Shown: positions 13,633-22,338 of the stretch, in pieces
How the letters are laid out: every line of letters starts with the position of its first letter
Position numbering within the stretch: position 1 is the stretch's first letter
Assembly (NCBI RefSeq): GCF_000775615.1
Contig: NZ_AVPG01000028.1
Coordinates: forward strand, 1 to 35,260
DNA length: 35,260 nt
Direction: 5' to 3'
Origin: Pontibacillus litoralis JSM 072002
GTDB lineage: Bacteria > Bacillota > Bacilli > Bacillales > BH030062
Made by a program: the position numbers and the translations under genes
The notes under the pieces: model-generated
What the model saw: only the letters and a program-made list of their open reading frames with translations
What the model was told of the DNA's origin: nothing
The model's database searches: none

Positions 13633-16600
13633 TTAATATTCTTTAAACAATTGCTGAACAATATAATAAGACTGTTTTAATCGTGCTTCATGTTGCGGTA
13701 AATCCCAGTTCTCCCAACGGTATCCTTTCATTTCAGTTAACTTCCCATCTGTTACTTCAGGGAACGTATCAATTAATTGATCTTGCTCGTCATACAGCAA
13801 TGTACCAACATTTATTTCGTCAATCTTCACACTAGCATTTAGTCCATTCTTATATAAATTTCCTGTGAATTCCTTTTGACTCGGATCTTTTGCTTGCAAC
13901 AATAACCAAGGTATTCTTAGTTCGATTGTTCCATTGTTCGTTTTATAGTAATCCGCTAATGAATGATAATTATCAGAATCCGGGTTCCCATTGCCTTCTT
14001 TTAATTTTCCTGTTTCATAAGATTGGAAGGGAATGGTCCGATTTTGTGAAGGAATAAAGAGCTCTTTATTAAGCGCGTAATGCATGCCGATAAACTTCCC
14101 ACTATTAATCGTTGGAACTGGTGGTTGCTCTGGTAATAGTTCTAGTTCATGCCCATAGTGGTACGTGTGGGCATCGTAATACGCATCAACCTTTATTCTT
14201 GATTGTTCCTCTTCTAGGTTAATGATGAAGTCAACACCGTTCGAAAATGCTACTCCCTCTCTTCCTTCGATGAATGTATTCCCTTGATTTGGTATAACAT
14301 CTAAAAGGATAATCGGATACTCTTGGTTTGTTTCATCGTATTCGATGCGCATGTATAAGTACCGCTCATCATGGTCCACGTAGAGCTCTTCTAATACTCC
14401 ATCATCCTTCTTATACATTGCATTCGTTTCCCATTCATCTGTTGCACCATCTATACGAATCTTATGACGATCAAAGCTTAACAACCCAAACTGTTGCTCG
14501 TTCGTCTGTGCATTGGACCAATAGGGACGACGATCAGGGTTATCATAATCCATGGTGTTCCAAGTGCGTTTGAACCATTCATCTTGCCATGTAAATATGA
14601 GTCCACCTAGCAGATGCTCCGCCATCATATCTTCATAAAGGTGACTAATTATTTCCCCTTGTTGTTGTTCAGACAAAAAGCCTTGGTTCCAACCAAATGG
14701 ATTTTCGTGGGTTAACCCTCGCGAACTAGGTAAGCCGAATTCTGCAATTAATAGCGGTAAACGATGTGCTTCATTCATCTCATGTAAATACGCAGCATAG
14801 CTATTTTTTTCGCCGCGATGATCTTCATAATGTAAATAATCTTCTTCATAATTAAACATATCAGGATAATAAGGATACACATGATAAGATGCAAATTGAC
14901 CCGTTTTTTTCATATCATTTTTAGCATAGATGACGTTTGGATCAACACTTACCATATCTTCTTGTTCATTCGGTTCAGATGGATGATCTAATATATCTGT
15001 CGTTACCCAGTTAGTGAAACTCATCGGTCTTATAGCATTATATTTTTCTTTTTCATATTGAACCATTAAATCCATTTGCTGCGCCAACCAAACTTCAAAC
15101 GGTTGTGCCTGTTTCGTTTCAAAATACGTTCCTTCATAATCATTCATCTCTTGGTGCTCTTTGTTCGTATTTTCCACCATAAATGGATACCACTCAATAC
15201 CTAGAACCCAGCCAATTACATATTCAGATATGTCTGCATTATAAAACCCTGAAGCATGACCTGGCTCTGGCTCTACGATTTTATTTCCGTGTATGACATC
15301 TGCAATGGTTTTCATCTCTTCTTGAAAGTCTTGTAGATTCTCTTCTTCAAATGCATCTAGAGACTCTTCTAATTTCTCTTCGTTAATCCATACCCCGTGA
15401 AACACATATATTTTATCTTCATGTGATTCATTATAACGTGCTAAAGCATTATAAAATCCTGGAGGGTGGAGCGTGTATACACGTATAGTATTCGCATTCA
15501 TTTCCCCAATTTGAACGAACCAATTGTAGTATTCATCTTCCGTAATAGCTGCCTCACCTGGAAAATAACCAGGCTTACCCATTCCGATATTTACTCCTTT
15601 AATCGGTAGCGGAACCCACTCATCGTCCATCAACACCTCAAATGTGTCCTGATTTACTCTAGAATAATATTCAAGTTCACTAGATCTTTGCTTTGACTCT
15701 TTCATTTTTGGTTTCTCCTCAAAGTCTTCTAATATTGCTTCCATCATCGGCACGTATGCTGACCAATAAAAAGCGTCTTCAGAAAACTTTTGAACAAATG
15801 AATATAGGTTAGATAACCCCTTCATTTGATAAAACGTAGGGACTTTCTTTATATCATTAAAGTCTCCTGCAAAGTAGTAATTAGAAGCTGCTCCTTTTTC
15901 ATTTGTTAGCACAGCAGCAAATTGAGTTGGAATTTGATGTTGCTTTAATATTTCCTCCCCATCTTCTGTTAAGTTCCATTCATATTGAGCCAAAACATCA
16001 GTTCCTGCTTTCGGAGTTACAATATCAAACCAATAATTGTAATTGGAACTTTCCTTTAAACCAAATGTAGCCTCGCCTTGTTCTGTAAATTGCACATGAA
16101 TTCCTTCCTCTTTTACATGTGCTTTATCTTCTAACACCACTACTTCATAGTCTAAGTCATTTACAAGTACAAAGCCCGCTCCTTCATACTTCCACTTATC
16201 ACCATACTCATCCACAATCCATTGAGGAATTTCTTTATTTTTCTCTGGATTTAACTCATCGAAATACCTGCCTGTCCATCCTGACCAATCGACACCAAGA
16301 TAGTCTGTTACGTCACTTCTTACTTCCTCATTCGTAGGAGATGCAAACGTATTAAATTCTGCAATAAATAAACTTTTTTCATCTTGACTTAATCGGTTCA
16401 AGATAGAGGACCATTCATTTGCTTGTAAACCACCGTAAATCTTGCTTGAACGCGCCCCTTCTCTAGTATTTTGATGCCATGGTACATCTTCTTCATAAAC
16501 ACCATACGTATCTGCTAAGTAAATGACATCATAGGATGATAAGTGTTCAGGCAACTCGTTTGTAGAGTAGGATTGTTCCTCTTCATTCGGGATAAAACCG

Positions 16601-16821
16601 AAATAATCCTCCGCTACATCAAACGTTTCGCCTTGTTCATTTTGATAACTTAAATAATTCAATACCCATGTGAGGCCTTGATGTTCTCGATAAGATGATG
16701 TAGGTACCGTTTTATCAAGAATGGCAACGTTAACTTGTTTAGAAGGTTGTACAAACCATAATACGATAGGTGTCACAATAAGACATAGTAGTATAAAGAC
16801 AATCATATAAAAACGTTTCAT
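13633..16821 (-). CDS. membrane-anchored glycoside hydrolase (clan-A-like TIM barrel) of the polysaccharide operon
   Basis: This 1062-residue protein has one N-terminal membrane anchor (about 4-24), so the bulk is extracytoplasmic. Residues about 30-400 form an N-terminal region I do not recognise. A TIM-barrel domain follows (about 405-760) starting PIKGVNIGMGKPGYFPGE, with YVIGWVLGIEW (Glu543, acid/base position, compare LGNE) and LPLLIAEFGLPSSRG (Glu694, nucleophile position), as in GH2/GH5-type enzymes. A C-terminal CBM9-like beta domain starts IRIDGATDEWE (about 788). ATG 16821 overlaps the glycosyltransferase stop as ATGA and follows GAAAGGATC; the open frame extends 31 codons further upstream but without support. 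It probably trims or releases the polymer made by the synthase. The substrate is unknown. Confidence 0.8.
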   Translation of the reverse strand: MKRFYMIVFILLCLIVTPIVLWFVQPSKQVNVAILDKTVPTSSYREHQGLTWVLNYLSYQNEQGETFDVAEDYFGFIPNEEEQSYSTNELPEHLSSYDVIYLADTYGVYEEDVPWHQNTREGARSSKIYGGLQANEWSSILNRLSQDEKSLFIAEFNTFASPTNEEVRSDVTDYLGVDWSGWTGRYFDELNPEKNKEIPQWIVDEYGDKWKYEGAGFVLVNDLDYEVVVLEDKAHVKEEGIHVQFTEQGEATFGLKESSNYNYWFDIVTPKAGTDVLAQYEWNLTEDGEEILKQHQIPTQFAAVLTNEKGAASNYYFAGDFNDIKKVPTFYQMKGLSNLYSFVQKFSEDAFYWSAYVPMMEAILEDFEEKPKMKESKQRSSELEYYSRVNQDTFEVLMDDEWVPLPIKGVNIGMGKPGYFPGEAAITEDEYYNWFVQIGEMNANTIRVYTLHPPGFYNALARYNESHEDKIYVFHGVWINEEKLEESLDAFEEENLQDFQEEMKTIADVIHGNKIVEPEPGHASGFYNADISEYVIGWVLGIEWYPFMVENTNKEHQEMNDYEGTYFETKQAQPFEVWLAQQMDLMVQYEKEKYNAIRPMSFTNWVTTDILDHPSEPNEQEDMVSVDPNVIYAKNDMKKTGQFASYHVYPYYPDMFNYEEDYLHYEDHRGEKNSYAAYLHEMNEAHRLPLLIAEFGLPSSRGLTHENPFGWNQGFLSEQQQGEIISHLYEDMMAEHLLGGLIFTWQDEWFKRTWNTMDYDNPDRRPYWSNAQTNEQQFGLLSFDRHKIRIDGATDEWETNAMYKKDDGVLEELYVDHDERYLYMRIEYDETNQEYPIILLDVIPNQGNTFIEGREGVAFSNGVDFIINLEEEQSRIKVDAYYDAHTYHYGHELELLPEQPPVPTINSGKFIGMHYALNKELFIPSQNRTIPFQSYETGKLKEGNGNPDSDNYHSLADYYKTNNGTIELRIPWLLLQAKDPSQKEFTGNLYKNGLNASVKIDEINVGTLLYDEQDQLIDTFPEVTDGKLTEMKGYRWENWDLPQHEARLKQSYYIVQQLFKEY

Positions 16822-18245
16822 GAAGATGATCCTTTCTCTGATAATCCCGTCCGCTTCATCGTCCCCCACTCTTTCCTTCTTAAGATAAAGGCGAGATAAC
16901 CTTCTAATTTCCAAATCAATGTCAACGGTTTATACCAAACAACTTCTGTTAACGACATGACCATTAAGCGAGCGAGATCTTTGTTTCGTAAATACACATC
17001 ATTGTTCCATGCATCTAATAATACAGAAGCAATCGAAATAACTGAACCGTATAAAACGAATAAGCATAATAGTAAAAAAGCAAATTCTAAATAAATATCT
17101 CCTAAGAAAAAGGCTACAACAATATACACATACCCACCAAACTCAACTAATGGACCAATCGCTTCTACAAACCAAAAATAAGGAAAAGATACCATACCGA
17201 CTGCACCATATTTAGGATTTAAAGTCATACGCTTATGCTTCCACAAACTTTCTAATAACCCTTGTTGCCATCTTCTTCTTTGTCGTCTTAGAACAGATAA
17301 CGTTTGCGGAGCTTCCGTCCAACAGACAGGGTCTGCCACGAATTCAATCCGTTTTTTTAATTTATGTTCCTTTACGTAGCGGTGAAGCTTCACTACTAAT
17401 TCCATATCTTCCCCTATCATATTTTTCGAGTATCCGCCTGCATCGATGACCCATTTTTTTGAGAACACACTGAAAGCACCTGATATGATTAATACCATAT
17501 TAAATTTACTTAATGAAATTCTTCCAATCATAAACGCTCTTAAATACTCGATCACTTGCATAACAACTAAATAATGTCTAGGTAGCTTCGGAGAGGAAAT
17601 TGATCCTAACTGTACATTATTTTCATTCGCAATCCGAACATTCCCTCCAACTGCAATCACCTCTTCATTCGATGTAACAATCGGATTCATCACTTGCAAC
17701 AGTGATTTTTCATTTAGGATAGAATCTCCATCAATGGAACAAAAAAAAGGATACTTAGCCACATTAATTCCTGCGTTTAAGGCATCCGCTTTCCCCCCAT
17801 TCTCTTTTTCTACTAACCATACGTTTTGATTCAAGGAAGATTGATAAATAGCAATGATTGGTTCTGTATCAAGTACTTTTTTCACGACTTTTTTCACTTT
17901 TTTCATTTGAAAGGCTTGTATTAATTTATCCTGCGTTCCATCTTTCGACCCATCATTGACTACAATCACTTCCGTTTGAGGAAAGCGAAGGCTCATTAAA
18001 GAATATATCGTATCGAGAATGCCTACTTCTTCATTATAGGCCGGGACGATAATCGATATAGGCTTCATATACGTTGCATCTAAATTTTCTTCATCGATTC
18101 CTTCTTGATCTAATTGATACCTTTTACGAATATTGAAGAAGGAGATAATTAACATAACGGAGTAAATAAAGATGACAACGAGCATATATAAAATGATGAA
18201 GCTACCAAATAGAAGACTGAAAAACGTAAGAAGGCTCTCTATCAT
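16818..18245 (-). CDS. processive family 2 glycosyltransferase (polysaccharide synthase)
   Basis: This 475-residue protein has N-terminal membrane helices (about 5-37), a cytosolic GT2 domain (about 60-330) and C-terminal membrane helices (about 345-460). All key motifs of processive synthases are present: VPAYNEE (67), VVNDGSKDGT with Asp98, ENGGKADALNAG (148-159), IDGDS with Asp172/Asp174, GED with Asp280 as catalytic base, and QRRRW (322-326). It resembles PgaC, hyaluronan and cellulose-type synthases that build and export a beta-linked polymer. No PilZ domain is seen. It starts one base after the HEAT gene stop and overlaps the hydrolase start by four bases. Its likely product is an exopolysaccharide of unknown composition. 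Confidence 0.9.
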   Translation of the reverse strand: MIESLLTFFSLLFGSFIILYMLVVIFIYSVMLIISFFNIRKRYQLDQEGIDEENLDATYMKPISIIVPAYNEEVGILDTIYSLMSLRFPQTEVIVVNDGSKDGTQDKLIQAFQMKKVKKVVKKVLDTEPIIAIYQSSLNQNVWLVEKENGGKADALNAGINVAKYPFFCSIDGDSILNEKSLLQVMNPIVTSNEEVIAVGGNVRIANENNVQLGSISSPKLPRHYLVVMQVIEYLRAFMIGRISLSKFNMVLIISGAFSVFSKKWVIDAGGYSKNMIGEDMELVVKLHRYVKEHKLKKRIEFVADPVCWTEAPQTLSVLRRQRRRWQQGLLESLWKHKRMTLNPKYGAVGMVSFPYFWFVEAIGPLVEFGGYVYIVVAFFLGDIYLEFAFLLLCLFVLYGSVISIASVLLDAWNNDVYLRNKDLARLMVMSLTEVVWYKPLTLIWKLEGYLAFILRRKEWGTMKRTGLSEKGSSS

Positions 18246-18246
18246 A

Positions 18247-19296
18247 TTATTCGTATCCTTTCTGCAAAATTTCTTGGACCATTTCTAGTGCATATGAATC
18301 ATTACTGGTTTGCAAAAATTCAAGCAACTTATCTTCCCCATTCTTCACACGAGCAATCGAGTGCGCCGTTTCTGAGCGTACCCACCATGACTCATCCTCC
18401 AAAAGTTTTTTCATATATGGATATGTTTGTTCTATAGGTAATCGACTAAATAATTTAGACACCATCAATCTTTCTTCCCAAATAGGTGATTGAACAAACG
18501 GTTTGTACGTTTCTAAATCAATCATCCAACCTATTTCGTACACCGCTTTTAATGATCGGATACGAATTTCGCTATCTTCCGATTGAATTTGTTCCTCCAA
18601 GAAAGGTACATGGTCACTATGTCGTTTTAATCCTACTATATCAATAATAGATAGCTGACAAGCTCTAGGTAATTCCTTAAAATGAGTAAAGAGAATGACG
18701 AAAGAATCTAATGGAACATTGTTAATTAGCTTTCTATATTCATGTTCTGAAAAGCTGTTTGGATAATTCGCTAGTTTAGAAAGGAAGCCACTCACATCAA
18801 AAATCGCATAAATTTTAAACAATTGAAACCATTCTTCTGTAGAAAGCTTCTTATTTTCTAATTTGACACATTCATCCTTTAAACGATCTATGTGAAAGTC
18901 AAATATGCGGAATAATGCGTTCATTCTTATGCTCCACTTAACGCTTTTCAATTGCTTGGCATAATGCGCATGTAAATACGCATTAGCAAAATGTTGAACC
19001 TTCTCCCGAATGCCTTCATTCGAAAATTTGTTTAAATACGTCAAGAAAATATATTCCACCACTTGAATTTCTTCTTTGTTAGTAGGAATTAGTACATCCG
19101 GAACCTCCCTATGCTCTCCAAAGAAGAAATCGTACCAACCTTGTTGCACACTTTCCATATAAGTTTCTTGACGGTTCGTTTTCCGAAGCTTTTTCTTATA
19201 TTTCATACTAATGTAGACACCTAAACATACTTGGATCATCATAATAATTGCAATACTAGCAATCAACATTTTAATCGAAATTTCCATTAAGTCCAT
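18247..19296 (-). CDS. membrane-anchored HEAT-repeat protein
   Basis: This 349-residue protein has a single N-terminal membrane helix (about 9-31) followed by a basic stretch KYKKKLRKTNR. The rest is an alpha-helical cytoplasmic domain. The C-terminal half (about 205-345) shows HEAT/PBS-type repeats, for example SEIRIRSLKAVYEIGWM, SPIWEERLMVSKLFSRLP and ESWWVRSETAHSIARVKNGE. Such scaffolds bind other proteins. Its place between the regulator (10-bp overlap) and the synthase (one base apart) suggests it links the regulatory signal to the glycosyltransferase at the membrane. No enzymatic motif is seen. Confidence 0.78.
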   Translation of the reverse strand: MDLMEISIKMLIASIAIIMMIQVCLGVYISMKYKKKLRKTNRQETYMESVQQGWYDFFFGEHREVPDVLIPTNKEEIQVVEYIFLTYLNKFSNEGIREKVQHFANAYLHAHYAKQLKSVKWSIRMNALFRIFDFHIDRLKDECVKLENKKLSTEEWFQLFKIYAIFDVSGFLSKLANYPNSFSEHEYRKLINNVPLDSFVILFTHFKELPRACQLSIIDIVGLKRHSDHVPFLEEQIQSEDSEIRIRSLKAVYEIGWMIDLETYKPFVQSPIWEERLMVSKLFSRLPIEQTYPYMKKLLEDESWWVRSETAHSIARVKNGEDKLLEFLQTSNDSYALEMVQEILQKGYE

Positions 19297-20195
19297 AACC
19301 TTTCTAGTGTCCTTTTGATTTGCGACTCAAACAAACGTATGTTAAATGGCTGCACAATATAACGGTCTACTCCATGATCATAAGCATATATCATATCTTC
19401 TTCCGTTTTACGCTTCGTCATCATGAAAATATAAAAACGTTGATTGTTTGGTAAACTTCTAATCATGTGTAACACTTCTAAACCGTTTTTTCTTGGTAAA
19501 ATATCATTCATCACTATAATGTGAACGTGACTGCTAGAATGCCAATCTGATTGAATAAATGCATACCCGTCTTGAAAGGTTTGAATGTTTAAACGGAATC
19601 GATCGAGATTCATATTCGCTAAGCTTGTGTGCAAAATATTACAAAACAACTGATTTTCTTCTATAATGCTAACTTTAACCTCTTCCACTTCGATTCGTTT
19701 ATAATCCTCAACGTATTCTATATTCCACTGGCCTTCTCCTGTGGATCCTTGCAAAACTTGCTGTCCTTTAGTGATAACATCTTGAAATTGAACGTCACTA
19801 TTTCTCATTTCCATAACACAAGCGAACAGTTTACAATCTTCTTCATTTGAACAAAATGCGTTATTGTTCATCATTTTGTCACATACTCGATTCAAAAAGG
19901 CACCCGCTTCTTCTTCTTTACTATGAGCTAGGACAATACACCACTGAAAAGGATGATTCAAATTTACAAGCAAATCCGTTTGACGTATTTCCTTATGCAA
20001 AAAAGCCTCTATTTCCATTTCTTTTTTGGTATCCCTAATTTCTCTCATCGTACTAGAATTGCGAATAGATACAACAATAGCTGTAATTGAAATTTTTGAA
20101 CGAACAACATTGGCTGTAAGAAAATCAAAAAACGAAGCCGCTTCTTTTTCCGTTAATACTAGTCCCTTATTTTGTTGAATACTAGAATCCATCAT
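19287..20195 (-). CDS. degenerate GGDEF plus pseudo-receiver regulatory protein
   Basis: This 302-residue soluble protein has two domains. About 20-165 follows the GGDEF fold pattern (ITAIVVSIRNSS; HKEIRQTDLLVNLNHPFQWCIVL; SKEEEAGAFLNRVCDKM), but the signature is replaced by LNHPFQ, so cyclase activity is not expected. About 173-300 is a receiver domain (VKVSIIEEN; IIVMNDILPRKNGLEVL; FIFMMTKRK; DRYIVQPFN). There the phospho-acceptor position, four residues before the Pro, is Asn with Asp one place later, and the conserved Lys is Gln. It probably binds a ligand or protein rather than being phosphorylated. ATG 20195 (or 20192) follows the near-perfect GAGGTGATC; an upstream GTG lies within that site. 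It is the first gene of the polysaccharide operon. Confidence 0.75.
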   Translation of the reverse strand: MMDSSIQQNKGLVLTEKEAASFFDFLTANVVRSKISITAIVVSIRNSSTMREIRDTKKEMEIEAFLHKEIRQTDLLVNLNHPFQWCIVLAHSKEEEAGAFLNRVCDKMMNNNAFCSNEEDCKLFACVMEMRNSDVQFQDVITKGQQVLQGSTGEGQWNIEYVEDYKRIEVEEVKVSIIEENQLFCNILHTSLANMNLDRFRLNIQTFQDGYAFIQSDWHSSSHVHIIVMNDILPRKNGLEVLHMIRSLPNNQRFYIFMMTKRKTEEDMIYAYDHGVDRYIVQPFNIRLFESQIKRTLERLWT

Positions 20196-20266
20196 GATCA
20201 CCTCGCATTATTTATATTCAAAAACCAATCCTATAAAAAGCAAGAACTTCTGACTACTTCCTAACC

Positions 20267-20272
20267 ATTATA
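20267..20272 (-). promoter_or_regulatory. candidate -10 of the polysaccharide operon
   Basis: TATAAT on the minus strand lies about 70 bases before the start codon of the regulator. The best -35 is TTGTTA with a 19-base spacer, or GTTAAA with 17, both weak. Confidence 0.5.
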
Positions 20273-20469
20273 GTATGTGTTTAACTCATTTTAACAACTT
20301 AATAAGTATAAATGATTAAGCTTATAAATTTCTTAACAAATGATTCCTTGCCATTTATGCTAATTCCTAAACCTTCTGTATGATAACATAAGTAAACTCA
20401 TATTGTTATTCTCAAATACTAGTAAAACTAAATGCCCTATAGTAAAAAAGGGTGAAATCTATCGCACAC

Positions 20470-20500
20470 AAAAAATACGTGTCTTTATTCATAAGACACG
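20470..20500 (-). terminator. terminator of the SDR gene
   Basis: On the minus strand CGTGTCTTAT pairs with ATAAAGACACG with one bulged base, followed by a T-run. Confidence 0.75.
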
Positions 20501-20504
20501 CAAA

Positions 20505-21359
20505 TCATTTCTTTATCATGTTTAATCGTTTTAAAAAGATTCTTTCCCATATACACCATGGGATAACTTTCTTCAGTTGTATCATAAATGTAACTCCGCT
20601 GCCGATGGGGTAGCGAAGCTTCTTTATCGTCGATTGATCAGCTAGCATCGCTATGAGTTGAGCTACGTCAAGTGGATTGCCGCGATTTTTCTTGCTACTC
20701 TCTAGATTGGATTGAATGCGTTGCAAGTATAAGCGGTACGGTGAATTCGCTTCATTCGAACGCTTGCTTAATTGCATTCCTGTTGTCCATATATTAGTGT
20801 TATATGACCCAGGCTCGATTAATGCAACATGAACGCCGAATGGTTTCATTTCTAATCGTAAACTTTCACTATACCCTTCTAACGCGTGCTTAGATGCGAC
20901 GTATGGCGATATACCAGGAAAGGCTACACGCCCACTAATGCTACTAACATTAATAATATTTCCTCGCTGTTGAGCTCTCATTTTCGGGAGAACGGCTTGC
21001 GTTACAGCCATGACACCGAACACATTCGTTTCAAATTGATTGCGATAATCCTCAACCTTTATTTCTTCACAAAAGCCAGCACCGGCATATCCGGCATTAT
21101 TGACAAGTACATCTACACGGTCGAGTGATTGAACGAACTGCTCAAACCTTTGTATGGATTGTTGTTTCGTTACATCTAATGGATAAAAGGATATGTTCTT
21201 TAGTAGTGCTTCGCTAGGAATTGCTTCTGCTACACAGTGAGTTTTTTGTAAATTACGCATGGTAGCATAGACATGAAACCCACGTTTAGCCAGTTCAATA
21301 GTAATCAGCAAACCAAATCCACTAGAAGCTCCTGTTACAATTGCTTTTTTCTGTGTCAT
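20505..21359 (-). CDS. short-chain dehydrogenase/reductase (YusZ-like)
   Basis: This 284-residue classical SDR has a Rossmann fold with cofactor loop TGASSGFG (9-16), NNAG (about 92-95), an active-site Ser in INVSSISG and the YVASK Tyr/Lys pair. The extended C-terminus (about 190-284) resembles B. subtilis YusZ. Arg in ATMRN after beta-2 hints at NADP(H) preference. It reduces or oxidises a carbonyl/alcohol of unknown identity in the cytoplasm. Shine-Dalgarno AGAGGAG lies upstream of ATG. It is transcribed alone, ending at its own terminator. Confidence 0.85.
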   Translation of the reverse strand: MTQKKAIVTGASSGFGLLITIELAKRGFHVYATMRNLQKTHCVAEAIPSEALLKNISFYPLDVTKQQSIQRFEQFVQSLDRVDVLVNNAGYAGAGFCEEIKVEDYRNQFETNVFGVMAVTQAVLPKMRAQQRGNIINVSSISGRVAFPGISPYVASKHALEGYSESLRLEMKPFGVHVALIEPGSYNTNIWTTGMQLSKRSNEANSPYRLYLQRIQSNLESSKKNRGNPLDVAQLIAMLADQSTIKKLRYPIGSGVTFMIQLKKVIPWCIWERIFLKRLNMIKK

Positions 21360-21470
21360 GTTTCTCCTCTTCTCCCTGCCATGAATCTATTTATGTATAG
21401 TAGCCCATTACCCTATTTGTATTTCATGTAAACATACCGATAGTTTAACATAATTCCTCATCATCAGTAA

Positions 21471-21507
21471 GAAGAAGAGCATCTCCGCTCAAGGGATGCC
21501 CTTCTTC
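21471..21507 (-). terminator. hairpin at the end of the thiamine operon
   Basis: GAAGAAGAGCATC and GATGCCCTTCTTC form a 13-bp stem with one mismatch between the thiD stop and the SDR start. There is no clear U-tract, so it may act as an mRNA 3' end stabiliser rather than a full terminator. Confidence 0.5.
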
Positions 21508-21526
21508 CATAGTCTTTCCTCATCCA

Positions 21527-22327
21527 TTATACATAGGCTTTGCGATACGCCCAATGATTTGTAGGTCCATGCCCCGATCCGATATGGAGATCTTCCTTAA
21601 TAGCTAATTCAATAAATTGCTTAGCAACTTTCACCGCTTCTGTAATGCTACTTCCTTTTGCTAGTTGAGCCGTTATTGCAGCGGAGAACGTGCAACCTGT
21701 ACCGTGTGTATTGTTCGTTGAATACCGCTTACCTTCTAATTGTTCAAATTGCCCATTCGTATATATAAGATCAATAGCAGTTGCGGAATCGTCATGACCT
21801 CCTTTAATAATGACAACCTCTACACCATAACTTGCTATTTGTTCCGCTGCTCGTTTACGATCTTCTAGCGATGTAATGGACATATTTGCAAGTACTTCTG
21901 CCTCCGGAATATTCGGTGTCACGACCGTAGCTACTGGTAAGAGGTGGTCCATTATCGCCTGCACTGCATCAGCTTGTAATAATTTAGCTCCTCCTTTCGC
22001 AACCATGACAGGATCAACGACAACATGAGGCCATTGATAATGAGCTATTTTCTCCGCAATCGTTTCAATTACTTCTGCCGATCCTAACATTCCTGTTTTC
22101 AATGCTTGTGGTGGTAAATCCTTCCCAATAGCATCTAATTGGTCCTTGATTCCTTGTTTCTGAACTGGATAAACCCCATGGACACCTGTTGTATTTTGGG
22201 CTGTAATAGCTGTTATGACAGACATGCCATAAGCACCTAATTCTTGAAACGTTTTTAAATCCGCTTGAATCCCAGCACCACCACCACTATCTGATCCAGC
22301 TATTGTTAATGCTTTTGCAACACTCAT
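21527..22327 (-). CDS. thiD: hydroxymethylpyrimidine (phosphate) kinase
   Basis: This 266-residue ribokinase-fold enzyme phosphorylates HMP and HMP-P to HMP-PP for thiamine synthesis. Motifs are TIAGSDSGGGAGIQADLKTF near the N-terminus, DPVMVAKGG, TPNIPEAE and the catalytic anion-hole region NTHGTGCTFSAAITAQLA. An open frame begins eight codons upstream, but ATG 22327, seven bases after AGGAGG, is the clear start. It is the last gene of the operon, 11 bp after thiF. It supplies the pyrimidine branch while the rest of the operon makes the thiazole. Confidence 0.95.
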   Translation of the reverse strand: MSVAKALTIAGSDSGGGAGIQADLKTFQELGAYGMSVITAITAQNTTGVHGVYPVQKQGIKDQLDAIGKDLPPQALKTGMLGSAEVIETIAEKIAHYQWPHVVVDPVMVAKGGAKLLQADAVQAIMDHLLPVATVVTPNIPEAEVLANMSITSLEDRKRAAEQIASYGVEVVIIKGGHDDSATAIDLIYTNGQFEQLEGKRYSTNNTHGTGCTFSAAITAQLAKGSSITEAVKVAKQFIELAIKEDLHIGSGHGPTNHWAYRKAYV

Positions 22328-22338
22328 TTGAAATCCTC

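Larger units (their letters stand above)
20202..20504. other. intergenic region holding the polysaccharide-operon promoter and the SDR terminator
   Basis: This is an AT-rich 300-bp stretch. The only features I can support are the TATAAT on the minus strand (20267-20272) and the hairpin at 20470-20500. No gene is seen. Confidence 0.6.
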
